A DNA stretch of 34,495 nt from Bacteroidota bacterium (GTDB lineage Bacteria; Bacteroidota; Bacteroidia; Chitinophagales; Saprospiraceae): NCBI GenBank assembly GCA_016234735.1, contig JACRAN010000274.1, forward strand, positions 1 through 34,495. The letters run 5' to 3'. Under the pieces are notes generated by a model. It was not told the DNA's origin. It saw only the letters and a list, made by a program, of their open reading frames with translations, and ran no database searches. Positions 23,428-32,107 of this stretch are shown here, piece by piece. Numbering within the stretch: the stretch's first letter is position 1; every line of letters begins with the position of its first letter. Made by a program: the position numbers and the translations under genes.

Positions 23428-26400
23428 CTATCGCAGCTTCATCATTTTCCCGACAGCGGAACCGCTTGCAGTTTCCATTTTGTAGAAAATAAGGCCGGTG
23501 CCTGACAATCCTTCCCTGTTGACAGTCAGTTCATTGCGCCCTTTTTCAAAATACCCCCCTCGGTTGAGCAGCATGTTGCCGGAGGCATCAAAAAACGAAA
23601 ACTGCACGTCACCGGCTTCCGGCAGGCTGAATGCAATCGCCGTTTTTTCCGTGAACGGGTTGGGTTGGCAGCCATGCAAAACAACTTCTGCTACCTCGTC
23701 GCCAGTGAATTCAAGGTGTACTTCCAACCGTTCGTCGTTGTGGTTCCAAGCGAGGGCAGGCGTGATTTCGGAAGTGATTTTCAGCACCTCAGCGAGGTTC
23801 GTATTTTCCAAAACTTTGAATTTCAGCGTAAAATGTGTGACCGGCACCTTGCCGTACCACAGCGCCGTGATGATGCCCTCCTCGCTGCGGGAAATATTGA
23901 AAACGGGGTTTTCAGTGTCGTCTGATTTTTTTACAAAATCCTGAAATTCAATCGCTTGCGGGTCTAATTCCAGTGTAAACTGCCAGGCTGCCGCCTCATC
24001 CGTTTCAAAAACAACCTCCACCTCATCGCCCTTACGCAGTACCAGATTTTTGGTTTTCAAAGTGAAAACACCACCACTGCGCCCCTCTGCCCACGGCTCA
24101 CTGCCGACTGCGGACTGCCCACTGCCCACTGCAAAAGCCGGATCCGCATTTCCGCTCACATCGCCGGTTTTGATGGCGGTGAAATGGGCGTTCAGGTCAT
24201 TCTGCGTCAGGTTGTTCATCGAAATGCTCTGCGGGAATGGCCACGGGCTGGCCGGGTTGGTGAAGACATGGCTCCCCGGCACGAACTGCCACGATGGGGT
24301 GCCATTCGGAAAATCCTGTGTCATCGAAAGTATCAGGCTTTGAATAGCAATCAGGTCAGCGACCGTCACGGAGCCAGTGCTGTTCGCATCGGCAGCGATG
24401 AGTTGCCACGGCTGTGTGAATGGGTTCACGCCGAGGATGTGGTCGTTGATTTTTGCCAAATCGAAAGCCGTCACCCCGTTGACCGGGGCGATGTTTTTCG
24501 ACGGGGCAATGGTGAAGTCGCCACCGTGCGGCAAGTCCTGGAAGTTAAAATTACCATTGCCCGCCTGCGTCACCACTGGCGGCACGAACGCCCCGGAGAG
24601 GCTCACCGTCACTTGCCCGACCGGCTGACCGGCTGGCGTTTGAATCATGCCGCCGATGGCCACGTCCGGCACGCAAACCACCGGGTTGTTTTGCACCGTC
24701 ACGATGGTTTCACAAAAATCGGCATTGCCGCCGGGGTCGGTGACCCAAAGCTGCACGAGGTTCGGCCCGGCATCGTCGCAGGTGAAAAGCTGCACGTTGT
24801 CAGCCGTGTTTTGTGAAAAACTGAACTGCAAACTGGCTGCCGGGGCGCAGTTGTCGAAACTGCCGAGGTTGAGTTGCGAAGCACCCACCGAAGCCTGACC
24901 GAGCGCATTGAGCGTCACCGTGAGGCCAATGGCGCAGTAGGCCGTTGGTGCCTGGCTGTCGCCCACCGTCACGGTGAAGCTGTGCTGTGACACGTTCCCG
25001 CAGCCGTCGCTGGCCGTGAACATCATCGGGTACACACCTGCGGGCACGTTTTGGAAACTGAACCCGTTGCCCAGCGACCCGGAGGCCGTGATGGTCACGT
25101 GGTTGCTGCAATCGCTCATTTGCGGCAGTGGGAGCGTCACGTTTCCATTGCACCCGACAGCGCTGGTGGCAGCGATGTTTGCAGGCGGGTTGACGAACAC
25201 AGGTGCCTGATTGTCAACCACTTCGAGCAGTTGCGTATGCGTCCAGATGCCCGTGCCGTTGCCTGAATTCGGCTGGTACTGGCACCAGTCGATGATGGTC
25301 CATGTCCTGAAAACCTTGTAGCAGGCAGGCTCCGCAATCCAGAAAATATCGTCCTCAAAGTTGACGGCAACCGACTCGCAGCCGTTTTGCCCCAGCAAAG
25401 TCGGGCCGTTGTGGGGCCAGGGCAGGTCGAACGGCTCCAGCGACACGCCGCTGCAAGCCTCCGTCGTGAAGTTTTCCGGCCAGATGATTTGGCTGCCGCT
25501 GGTGTTCCAGGGGCTTTGGTTCACGAGGTGGATGACCTGCTGCGCAATGGCCGTGTTGCCCGCAGGGTCTGTGGCGGTGAAGGTGCGGGTCAGTGTGCCC
25601 TGGCCGCAGTTGGTGAAATTGGGCGTGGAAGTTTCCGTGAGGATGAAGCTGCAATTGTCCGTGACCACCGGCTGCCCGAACACCGAGAGGTCGCTCAGGT
25701 CGGTGTTGCAATCGACCACCACATCGGCAGGCGGGGCGATGGCAGGCGGCAGTTCGTCGTGAACGATGACCTCCACGTTGCAAATGTTGAAGTTGCCGTT
25801 GCAATCCGTCACCCGCAGGCTGACCATCACCGTGCCGGTGAGGTCGGCGCAATCGACCGGCAGGGTGGGGGCGTAGGCAGCGTTGGGCTGGCCCTGCCGC
25901 TTGATTTCGTAGCTGGCGATGCAGCACCAGTCGTAGCTGCCGTCATCGACGGAGGTGGCGTAAACGAACGCCTCGCCGTTGTTCGTCAGCGAGGCAACGG
26001 TGAAGCCATCGCAAACCACCGTCGGTGCCACGTTGTCCTGCACGGTAACGGTGGTGGAGCAACTCGACGTGTTTCCGCAGGCATCGGTAGCCTGGTAGGT
26101 GACGGTGTGCGTGCCTTGCGGTACGTTCCCGAAGGGGCCAAACCCATTGCCGAAGTTCCACGTCGGCGTGATGGTGATGGTGGAGGAACAGTCGTCCACC
26201 GCATTTGCCGGAGGCAGGTTGATGGTGCCGAAGCAGCCAAAATCGTCGGTGCCCAGCACGGCCGGAGCAGGGCAGGTGAGCATCGGCGGTGTCACGTCGA
26301 ACAGTTTGATGAGCTGCGTGTGCTCAACCAACTGGCTGGTGCAGTCGTCGATGACCGTCCATTTCCGCAAAATCAACTCGCTGCCCTCGCAGGTTGGGAT

Positions 26401-27648
26401 GACCTGGTCGGCGTGGGTGAGGCTGAAAAAACAGTCGCCGTTTTCCACCGGAAACTGGTCTGCGGTGGTGTTCAGGTTGCCGTCTTCGTCGATGAAGGGT
26501 TGGCCGGTGACGCTGAGGTTGGCGGCTGCGCCGCAAGCCAGCATCGGGGCCTGAACGCCGTCACGGTTGGGGGGGAAAAATACTTGTGAAAGCTGCGTCC
26601 GGTTCAGCGTGATGACCTGCGTTTTCACCGCCACATTGCCCCACTCGTCGATGGCCGTCCACTTGCGCTGGATGACTTTCCAGGCCAGCGTGTGGAAGTG
26701 GAAGTTGGAAATGAGCGTGTTGATGGCGTTGGCATCGCCGTTGGAAACCTGCTCGAACGACAGCACATCGCCGGGGTGCAGCAGTCCGGTGGTGTACGAG
26801 CCGGATTGCGTGCTGTCATTCGAGAGTTGGATGCACCAATTGTTGATGGTGAGGTAGAATGCGTCAGAATTAAAAGAGGAGCCCCCAAAACTACTCCAGT
26901 CAAAGCTCACGTAACCCTCCGTCGGAATGACGACTTTGAATTTCGTCCCGTACGAAGACATGGTGCTTATCGGGGAGCTGTTGGCCCCTTCGACCAACAC
27001 CGAATTGGGAGCTCCAGTGACATCTACCCCACCATCCCCATTATTCGTTAAGCAAATTTGCCAGTTACTTGGGTCAAAATATCCTGCGAAGCCTGTGTAG
27101 CCGCAGCCGAAATCCAGCACCGTGTCCTGGTGCGTGAGGCTGACGTTGCTGGCCGGGCTGCAATTGTCGGAGACCGAGGGTGCGTCGAGCGCAGCCGGGC
27201 TGGGGTCTTCCGTGCAGTTCAGGGTTACGTTGTTGGCAGTGATGACGGGCTTTTTTTTGTCCAGCACCATCACCGTGCCCCAGCAGGTCAGGTTCGTCCA
27301 GTTGTGTTTCACATGCACGCTCACGGTCTGGCCAAGATTCGCACTCGTCAACGTGCTGCCGATGGGGTTGCCGGCAGTATCGTAGTAGGTCATAACCATC
27401 GGCCCCTGGCACGACCAGTTGTTCTGGATCATGAAGTAGGGATTGACCGAGCCGGTGCAGTCGTTGCTCAGCGAGAATTGCACGTTTTGGTTGCAAATCA
27501 GCGTGGTGCATTGTCCTTTAATCAATTGCGGGAGCAGCAGCAAAAGAAATGCTGTTGCGAAAGGGAAAAAGGTGGTGAGTACCGGCGAAAGGTTGCGAAA
27601 ATCAACCTGCTGCCGGACGCGGCGATTGGTGTAAACTAATCGATCCAT
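23428..27648 (-). CDS. T9SS-secreted HYR-domain protein with dockerin-like and cohesin-like modules
   Basis: A 1406-residue secreted protein. A long n-region precedes the hydrophobic signal core (FFPFATAFLLLLLPQLIKG, about residues 27-46). The body has several HYR/Ig-like domains rich in paired cysteines (for example LTCPAPAVLGTDDFGCFGTI near residue 458 and VFVNPPANIAATSAVGCNG near 817). At about 1010-1120 a carboxypeptidase-regulatory-like strand segment leads into a dockerin-like pair: NGVTAFDLAKINDHILG, then ADANSTGSVTVADLIAIQ; only the second has a full set of calcium ligands. Residues about 1197-1317 resemble a cohesin fold, and 1325-1406 form the T9SS sorting domain (GCQPNPFTEKTAIAFSL). 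A 7-bp-period tract encodes the linker between dockerin-like and cohesin-like parts. No enzymatic domain is seen; an adhesive or structural surface role is plausible. Confidence 0.88.
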   Translation of the reverse strand: MDRLVYTNRRVRQQVDFRNLSPVLTTFFPFATAFLLLLLPQLIKGQCTTLICNQNVQFSLSNDCTGSVNPYFMIQNNWSCQGPMVMTYYDTAGNPIGSTLTSANLGQTVSVHVKHNWTNLTCWGTVMVLDKKKPVITANNVTLNCTEDPSPAALDAPSVSDNCSPASNVSLTHQDTVLDFGCGYTGFAGYFDPSNWQICLTNNGDGGVDVTGAPNSVLVEGANSSPISTMSSYGTKFKVVIPTEGYVSFDWSSFGGSSFNSDAFYLTINNWCIQLSNDSTQSGSYTTGLLHPGDVLSFEQVSNGDANAINTLISNFHFHTLAWKVIQRKWTAIDEWGNVAVKTQVITLNRTQLSQVFFPPNRDGVQAPMLACGAAANLSVTGQPFIDEDGNLNTTADQFPVENGDCFFSLTHADQVIPTCEGSELILRKWTVIDDCTSQLVEHTQLIKLFDVTPPMLTCPAPAVLGTDDFGCFGTINLPPANAVDDCSSTITITPTWNFGNGFGPFGNVPQGTHTVTYQATDACGNTSSCSTTVTVQDNVAPTVVCDGFTVASLTNNGEAFVYATSVDDGSYDWCCIASYEIKRQGQPNAAYAPTLPVDCADLTGTVMVSLRVTDCNGNFNICNVEVIVHDELPPAIAPPADVVVDCNTDLSDLSVFGQPVVTDNCSFILTETSTPNFTNCGQGTLTRTFTATDPAGNTAIAQQVIHLVNQSPWNTSGSQIIWPENFTTEACSGVSLEPFDLPWPHNGPTLLGQNGCESVAVNFEDDIFWIAEPACYKVFRTWTIIDWCQYQPNSGNGTGIWTHTQLLEVVDNQAPVFVNPPANIAATSAVGCNGNVTLPLPQMSDCSNHVTITASGSLGNGFSFQNVPAGVYPMMFTASDGCGNVSQHSFTVTVGDSQAPTAYCAIGLTVTLNALGQASVGASQLNLGSFDNCAPAASLQFSFSQNTADNVQLFTCDDAGPNLVQLWVTDPGGNADFCETIVTVQNNPVVCVPDVAIGGMIQTPAGQPVGQVTVSLSGAFVPPVVTQAGNGNFNFQDLPHGGDFTIAPSKNIAPVNGVTAFDLAKINDHILGVNPFTQPWQLIAADANSTGSVTVADLIAIQSLILSMTQDFPNGTPSWQFVPGSHVFTNPASPWPFPQSISMNNLTQNDLNAHFTAIKTGDVSGNADPAFAVGSGQSAVGSEPWAEGRSGGVFTLKTKNLVLRKGDEVEVVFETDEAAAWQFTLELDPQAIEFQDFVKKSDDTENPVFNISRSEEGIITALWYGKVPVTHFTLKFKVLENTNLAEVLKITSEITPALAWNHNDERLEVHLEFTGDEVAEVVLHGCQPNPFTEKTAIAFSLPEAGDVQFSFFDASGNMLLNRGGYFEKGRNELTVNREGLSGTGLIFYKMETASGSAVGKMMKLR
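24085..24133. repeat. 7-bp-period tract inside the dockerin/cohesin-like gene
   Basis: Plus-strand heptamers CTCTGCC, CACGGCT, CACTGCC, GACTGCG, GACTGCC, CACTGCC, CACTGCA lie in the coding region of the minus-strand gene and encode about residues 1172-1188 (AVGSGQSAVGSEPWAEG). The unit resembles that of the tract at 1677-1725 (GCCGACT). Confidence 0.75.
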
Positions 27649-28356
27649 GGGATGAGTATTATCGGTTTTTGAATAAAATCGGTCCGAGTGTGTGGTGATT
27701 TTTGTCTTTACCTGCTGGGCTATCGGCTTGCAACAAATCGGAACTTACAGACGTGCATACGTCCCCAGGTCACACAAAAGTGTGGGGCAACCTGCAACGG
27801 TCAGGTCGGGTTGATTTTAAATGTCCTTAAAGTCCTTTGAAAAAACACAGGAGGGGCAGTCAGACGTAGCGAGATACTCGGTTTTGGTAAATTCTTTTTC
27901 ATGGGACACAGTTTTTGGAAAAAAGGCATCAGCTATTTCGCTGAAAAAATTGCCTCGGAATAATTTCTTATTGCGAAGATAGCGCATATCACTTTTGGTT
28001 GTACCATTCATCAGGGGCGATTTTTACATTTTCTTTTTGCTAAAGTAATTCAGGGTTGAACATGTGCTTGTGCCGATACCCCAACATTACTACGTTAAGG
28101 TGTACTGATATTTTGAAAGAACAGGTGCCGCCAGTGGTTGTACCGGCCTCACACGCCGTGGTTGTAATGATGCAAATGGATTTTGAAAAACCAGCGCCTG
28201 CCACGTTGCAGCTTGCTGACAAATATCATAATTGCGATACAATGAAAGTCATTTGATTTCCGGCTGGTTCCACCAAAATTTGTCATAGCCAATTCATTGA
28301 AGTATCGGGATTGTTTTATCTGCTTTCAATATTTGTTCATCACAAAAAATGGAGCC
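27649..28356. other. Long intergenic region between divergent T9SS genes, no gene supported
   Basis: About 700 bases separate the divergent starts. Short open frames exist on both strands (27817-28011 minus, 28056-28256 plus) but none has a recognisable domain, ribosome-binding site or family resemblance. Small dyads are present: CACAC-AAAA-GTGTG near 27775 and GACGT-GCAT-ACGTC near 27752. Promoters for both flanking genes should lie here, yet no exact TAnnTTTG was found in either direction. Decayed genes or a small RNA are possible. Confidence 0.4.
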
Positions 28357-31300
28357 ATGAAGTATCTACTTTCCCTTCTCATTTTTCTCTTGCCCTTTAT
28401 TCAAGAATCGAAAGGCGAAACCGAACCCAACGATAACGCTGCTCAGGCCAATATGCTCGCCGTTAACGGCAGCCAGACCGGCACATTGATTGGCAGCGAC
28501 CAATACGACTGGTTCTTGTTGAGCCTGCCGCAAGGCGGAATACTGGCACTGACGCTCCAAAAAACGGGCGGCGGCAGTGGTTGGATGTACCTTCGGGATG
28601 CCGAGAAAACCGGCTTTCCTGAACTCACGAATATTTACATCAGTTCCGGGGACTCGCCGCTTGAGGGCTGGACACTGACTTACCCATTGCTTGCGGGGAA
28701 TTACTACGTGCAATTATTCAAGAATACAGACGCAATTAATTACACGGTCATTTCGTCCCTGACCCCACCGGGTTTTGCGGAAGATGCAGAACCGAACGAC
28801 ACGTTCATCCAAGCCCTGGACATGCCGGTAAACGGCTCCATCAGCGGCACATTCCAATACTACGGAGCGGGTGAGGGGCAGGATTTGGAAGACTGGTACA
28901 AACTGACCGTTCCGCAAGGCGGCACCCTCCAATTGGCCATTCATAAAAAAAGCGGAAACAATGGCTGGCTTTATTTCCGGGATGGCGAAATGGCAGGCTT
29001 GCCGAAGATTTACGACATTTACCTCGGATGGGGCGACACGCCACCGGAAGGCATTAGCTGGAGCTACCCGGTGTTGGCGGGCACGTACTATTTCCAGGTT
29101 TACCGTGGCGATTACGGGCTGCCCGCTTCCACCGACTATAAAATTGATGTTTCCCTGGCACCGCCGGGCTGGGGCGAGGATGCCGAACCGAACGACTCGG
29201 TTGCCATTGCCCAGAATTTTCCGCTCAACGACTCCATCGGCGGCTTGCTGGGCTACTACCATCCCGGCTTGGGCTATGACGATTGGGACTGGTTCAAAAT
29301 GACCACCCCGGAAAATGGCCTCCTGTCCTTCAACATCACCAAAATCGGCGACAACAATGGCAATGTTCGCCTGCGCAACGCAACTGCTGAAATTGCCACG
29401 CATTACCTCGGCTTTGGCGACCAGAACACCATTTTCAGCAAAATCGTACCTGTTGGCATTTATTACCTCGGCTTTGAAAAATATGTCGGCGATTTCCGCT
29501 ACAAAGTCAGGTCGAGCCTGCTGCCTACGCCCGTCGCTGGTTTCACATACGCCCAAACGGGCAATGTTTTCACCTTTGAAAACACGGCCCTGTACGCCGC
29601 CACCTACCTCTGGAAGTTCGACGACGGCACGACCGCAACGAGCGTCAACGCCTACCACGAGTACGCCGAGCCAGGCAACTTCGACGTGTGCCTGATTGCC
29701 ACCAACCCGGCTGGGAGCGATACTTCCTGTCAGGTCATCGTGATGCCCGGCGTGGCGAGGGCTTTGCCTGCCGAGGGCGGCAATATCGGCGATGTAACCG
29801 TACAGGTTTTTGGCGGCGGCTTGGACACGTTTTATATTGGAAAAATCATGAGCGGTAGCACGGCGATAGCCACTTCCTCCTTCACGGACTTTGGCGGGAA
29901 AAGCTCCATCAACGTGCAGTTCGACCTGCGAAACAAACCTGTCGGCACCTTCGACCTCCGCATCGAAAAACCGGGTGGGCCTGCTTACACCCTCCCCGGC
30001 GGCTTCAAAATTGTGCCCGGTGTGGCAGCCAACCCATGGGTGCGCATCTCCGGTCGCAACCGCATTTTGTTCAACACCTGGACGACCTACACGCTCGATT
30101 ATGGCAACTACGGCAACGTGGATGCCAGCTTCGTACCCATCTGGCTGACGTTTTCCAACAACCCCGGCTTGGATGTCAAGTTCGAGAAGGTGAATTTCAT
30201 TGACCCCGACGAGACCAACCCGGCCCCGCTTCCGAATGAGGTTTATGTGGAACTGGATTCCCTGTTCGGGAAGCCCGAACCCTCAAGGGTTTATCCGCTA
30301 TACATGCGCAAAATCCCAGGCAACACATCGGGCACCTTGACCATCAAGGTAAAAACGGGCGGTGACCTGAAAATCAAAGCTTGGACGGAAACGCCTTGGT
30401 TCCAATCTCCAGTTGACGAAGGAAAAGTGGGCTGCCTTGGCGAAGCTTTGTCGGAGGCACCGCCGGAATTGGGCCTGAATGAAGACAAGGTGAATTGTAC
30501 GAAGCTCTTATTTGTTCTCTTCGCCGAAGAGTTCATTGGCAATCAGGAATATGAAAAACCTGACGACCCACTCGGGTTTTTCCCTTTAATCGCTTTAATC
30601 AAGAGTGCCACCAAAGCTTGTGGTGTTACCAACCCTGAAGACCGAAAGAAAATTTCCAAATGGGTGACCAATATTATCATCAACGGATGGCTCGACAAGA
30701 TTAAAACACCCGCACTTACCTCGTCAAACAGCGACGAACGCAGCGGCGAAACATGCCCTGTCGAGTTCGAGCCGCAGAACCCCACCTCGAACACCCTGAC
30801 CGCCGTCAACTCCCTCGACCCCAACGAGAAGAGCGGGCCTGCTGGTTTTGGCGCTGAAAACTACCTCACGGACACCCGCAGCTTCCCGTACGCCATCCAT
30901 TTTGAAAACATGGCAACCGCCAGTGCCCCGGCGCACACCGTCACCGTCACCGACCAGTTGGATTTGGCGAAGTTCGACCTCGCCACGTTCAGCTTCGGCA
31001 GCGTCTTCATCGGCGACAGTGTGCTTTACGTGGAGCCGGGCCTTCGTGAGTTTGTTTTGGATAAAAAGCTGAACGCACTCGGCGTGACGGCAAGGGTGCA
31101 TGGCAAACTCGACATGCAGACGGGTCTCGTCACCTGGACTTTCCGCAGCCTCGACGCTCTGACCCTGGAAGAAATCGAAGACCCCGACACCGGCTTCCTG
31201 CCGCCCAACGTCAACTCGCCGGAAGGACAAGGCGCCGTCATGTTTTTTGTGAAACTGAAAAATGCACCGCTGAACAACGAGCAGATTAAGAACTCAGCGA

Positions 31301-31920
31301 GCATCGTCTTCGACGCCAACCCGGCCATCGTCACCAACGAGCATAAAGTGACCTTCGATTTAGTTGCACCGCAAAGCACCGTAGCGCCACTGGGCACCGT
31401 GACCAACACGGCACAGTTTGACCTCAATTGGTCGGGCAGCGACGTCGGCTCCGGCATACAGGGCTACAATATCTTCTACATCCAGAACGGCACGGACACC
31501 CTGCTGTGGCTTGGCGGCACGACCGAAACGACGGCCATCTTCACCGGCGAAGGCGCCAGTCATTACGAGTTTTTCTCCATCGCCGTTGACAACGTGGGCA
31601 ATACGGAAGAAGCGCCCGCCCTACCCGATGCCGAAACGACGGTACTCACTGGCACGGATGAACCACAGAACGGGGAGTTCAGGATGAAAATGTTCCCGAA
31701 CCCCGCAACCGATGAGTTGATGATTTTGCTGGAAGAACCTGGTCAGTTTGTGCTTCGCATTTACAACGTGGATGGGAAGCGCCTGCTGGAAACGCAACTT
31801 AGTGGCAACAACACGAACCGCCTCGGCATTGTCTCAATTCCAAGTGGCATGTGCTACTGGCAGGTGTTGAACGGAAACATGGAAATTGTGAAGAACGGCA
31901 AACTGGCGGTACAGCGATAG
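28357..31920 (+). CDS. T9SS-secreted protein with three PPC-like domains and a PKD domain
   Basis: I place the start at ATG 28357, where MKYLLSLLIFLLPFIQESKG is a clear signal peptide; the frame extends 20 codons further upstream but that part would bury the signal. The 1187 residues hold three PPC-like domains (about 20-135, 140-265, 266-390), each opening with an EPND motif; a PKD domain (about 391-465) with YLWKFDDGTTATS; an IPT/TIG-like segment (about 466-560); an unassigned stretch with WFQSPVDEGKVG; a conserved surface-protein domain (about 810-1005) opening NSLDPNEKSGP and with YAIHFENMATASAP; a FnIII-like part; and the T9SS sorting domain (about 1108-1187, KMFPNPATDELMILL). No catalytic domain is visible, so an adhesin or matrix role is likeliest. 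A hairpin follows the gene. Confidence 0.88.
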   Translation: MKYLLSLLIFLLPFIQESKGETEPNDNAAQANMLAVNGSQTGTLIGSDQYDWFLLSLPQGGILALTLQKTGGGSGWMYLRDAEKTGFPELTNIYISSGDSPLEGWTLTYPLLAGNYYVQLFKNTDAINYTVISSLTPPGFAEDAEPNDTFIQALDMPVNGSISGTFQYYGAGEGQDLEDWYKLTVPQGGTLQLAIHKKSGNNGWLYFRDGEMAGLPKIYDIYLGWGDTPPEGISWSYPVLAGTYYFQVYRGDYGLPASTDYKIDVSLAPPGWGEDAEPNDSVAIAQNFPLNDSIGGLLGYYHPGLGYDDWDWFKMTTPENGLLSFNITKIGDNNGNVRLRNATAEIATHYLGFGDQNTIFSKIVPVGIYYLGFEKYVGDFRYKVRSSLLPTPVAGFTYAQTGNVFTFENTALYAATYLWKFDDGTTATSVNAYHEYAEPGNFDVCLIATNPAGSDTSCQVIVMPGVARALPAEGGNIGDVTVQVFGGGLDTFYIGKIMSGSTAIATSSFTDFGGKSSINVQFDLRNKPVGTFDLRIEKPGGPAYTLPGGFKIVPGVAANPWVRISGRNRILFNTWTTYTLDYGNYGNVDASFVPIWLTFSNNPGLDVKFEKVNFIDPDETNPAPLPNEVYVELDSLFGKPEPSRVYPLYMRKIPGNTSGTLTIKVKTGGDLKIKAWTETPWFQSPVDEGKVGCLGEALSEAPPELGLNEDKVNCTKLLFVLFAEEFIGNQEYEKPDDPLGFFPLIALIKSATKACGVTNPEDRKKISKWVTNIIINGWLDKIKTPALTSSNSDERSGETCPVEFEPQNPTSNTLTAVNSLDPNEKSGPAGFGAENYLTDTRSFPYAIHFENMATASAPAHTVTVTDQLDLAKFDLATFSFGSVFIGDSVLYVEPGLREFVLDKKLNALGVTARVHGKLDMQTGLVTWTFRSLDALTLEEIEDPDTGFLPPNVNSPEGQGAVMFFVKLKNAPLNNEQIKNSASIVFDANPAIVTNEHKVTFDLVAPQSTVAPLGTVTNTAQFDLNWSGSDVGSGIQGYNIFYIQNGTDTLLWLGGTTETTAIFTGEGASHYEFFSIAVDNVGNTEEAPALPDAETTVLTGTDEPQNGEFRMKMFPNPATDELMILLEEPGQFVLRIYNVDGKRLLETQLSGNNTNRLGIVSIPSGMCYWQVLNGNMEIVKNGKLAVQR

Positions 31921-31950
31921 AGGGGGGGCATTTTACCGTTTGTAAAAGCG

Positions 31951-32000
31951 TGAGTGAGCGGGTATTTCTCGAAAGTGAGGGGTGTCCGCTCGCTCATTTT
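31951..32000 (+). terminator. Possible terminator after the PPC/PKD T9SS gene
   Basis: TGAGTGAGCGG (31951-31961) pairs with CCGCTCGCTCA (31986-31996) with one mismatch, followed by TTTT. The 24-base loop is long but contains a small inner stem (CTC/GAG). It starts 30 bases after the stop codon at 31920. Confidence 0.5.
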
Positions 32001-32065
32001 CAGAATCTAAGTACTTCCTGTAAATTAGTTTAGATTTTGACTTTATTACAACTTGTTCAAAATCA

Positions 32066-32089
32066 ACGATTTGTGTTGTCGTAAATCGT
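32066..32089 (-). terminator. Weak hairpin after the membrane iron-sulfur gene
   Basis: ACGATTT (32066-32072) and AAATCGT (32083-32089) form a 7-bp stem with a 10-base loop, 19 bases past the stop codon of the minus-strand gene. The stem is AT-rich and the following T-run is poor (TGATTTTG), so termination here is only a possibility. Confidence 0.3.
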
Positions 32090-32107
32090 AAATGTACTTA
32101 TCGTTGT

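Noticed and set aside
27817-28256. Small open frames in the T9SS intergenic region
   Set aside because: No family resemblance, no ribosome-binding site and frames on both strands overlap; not supported as genes.
28297-28356. Upstream start for the PPC/PKD T9SS protein
   Set aside because: It would put 20 residues with cysteines before a clear signal peptide; the ATG at 28357 gives a normal secretion signal.
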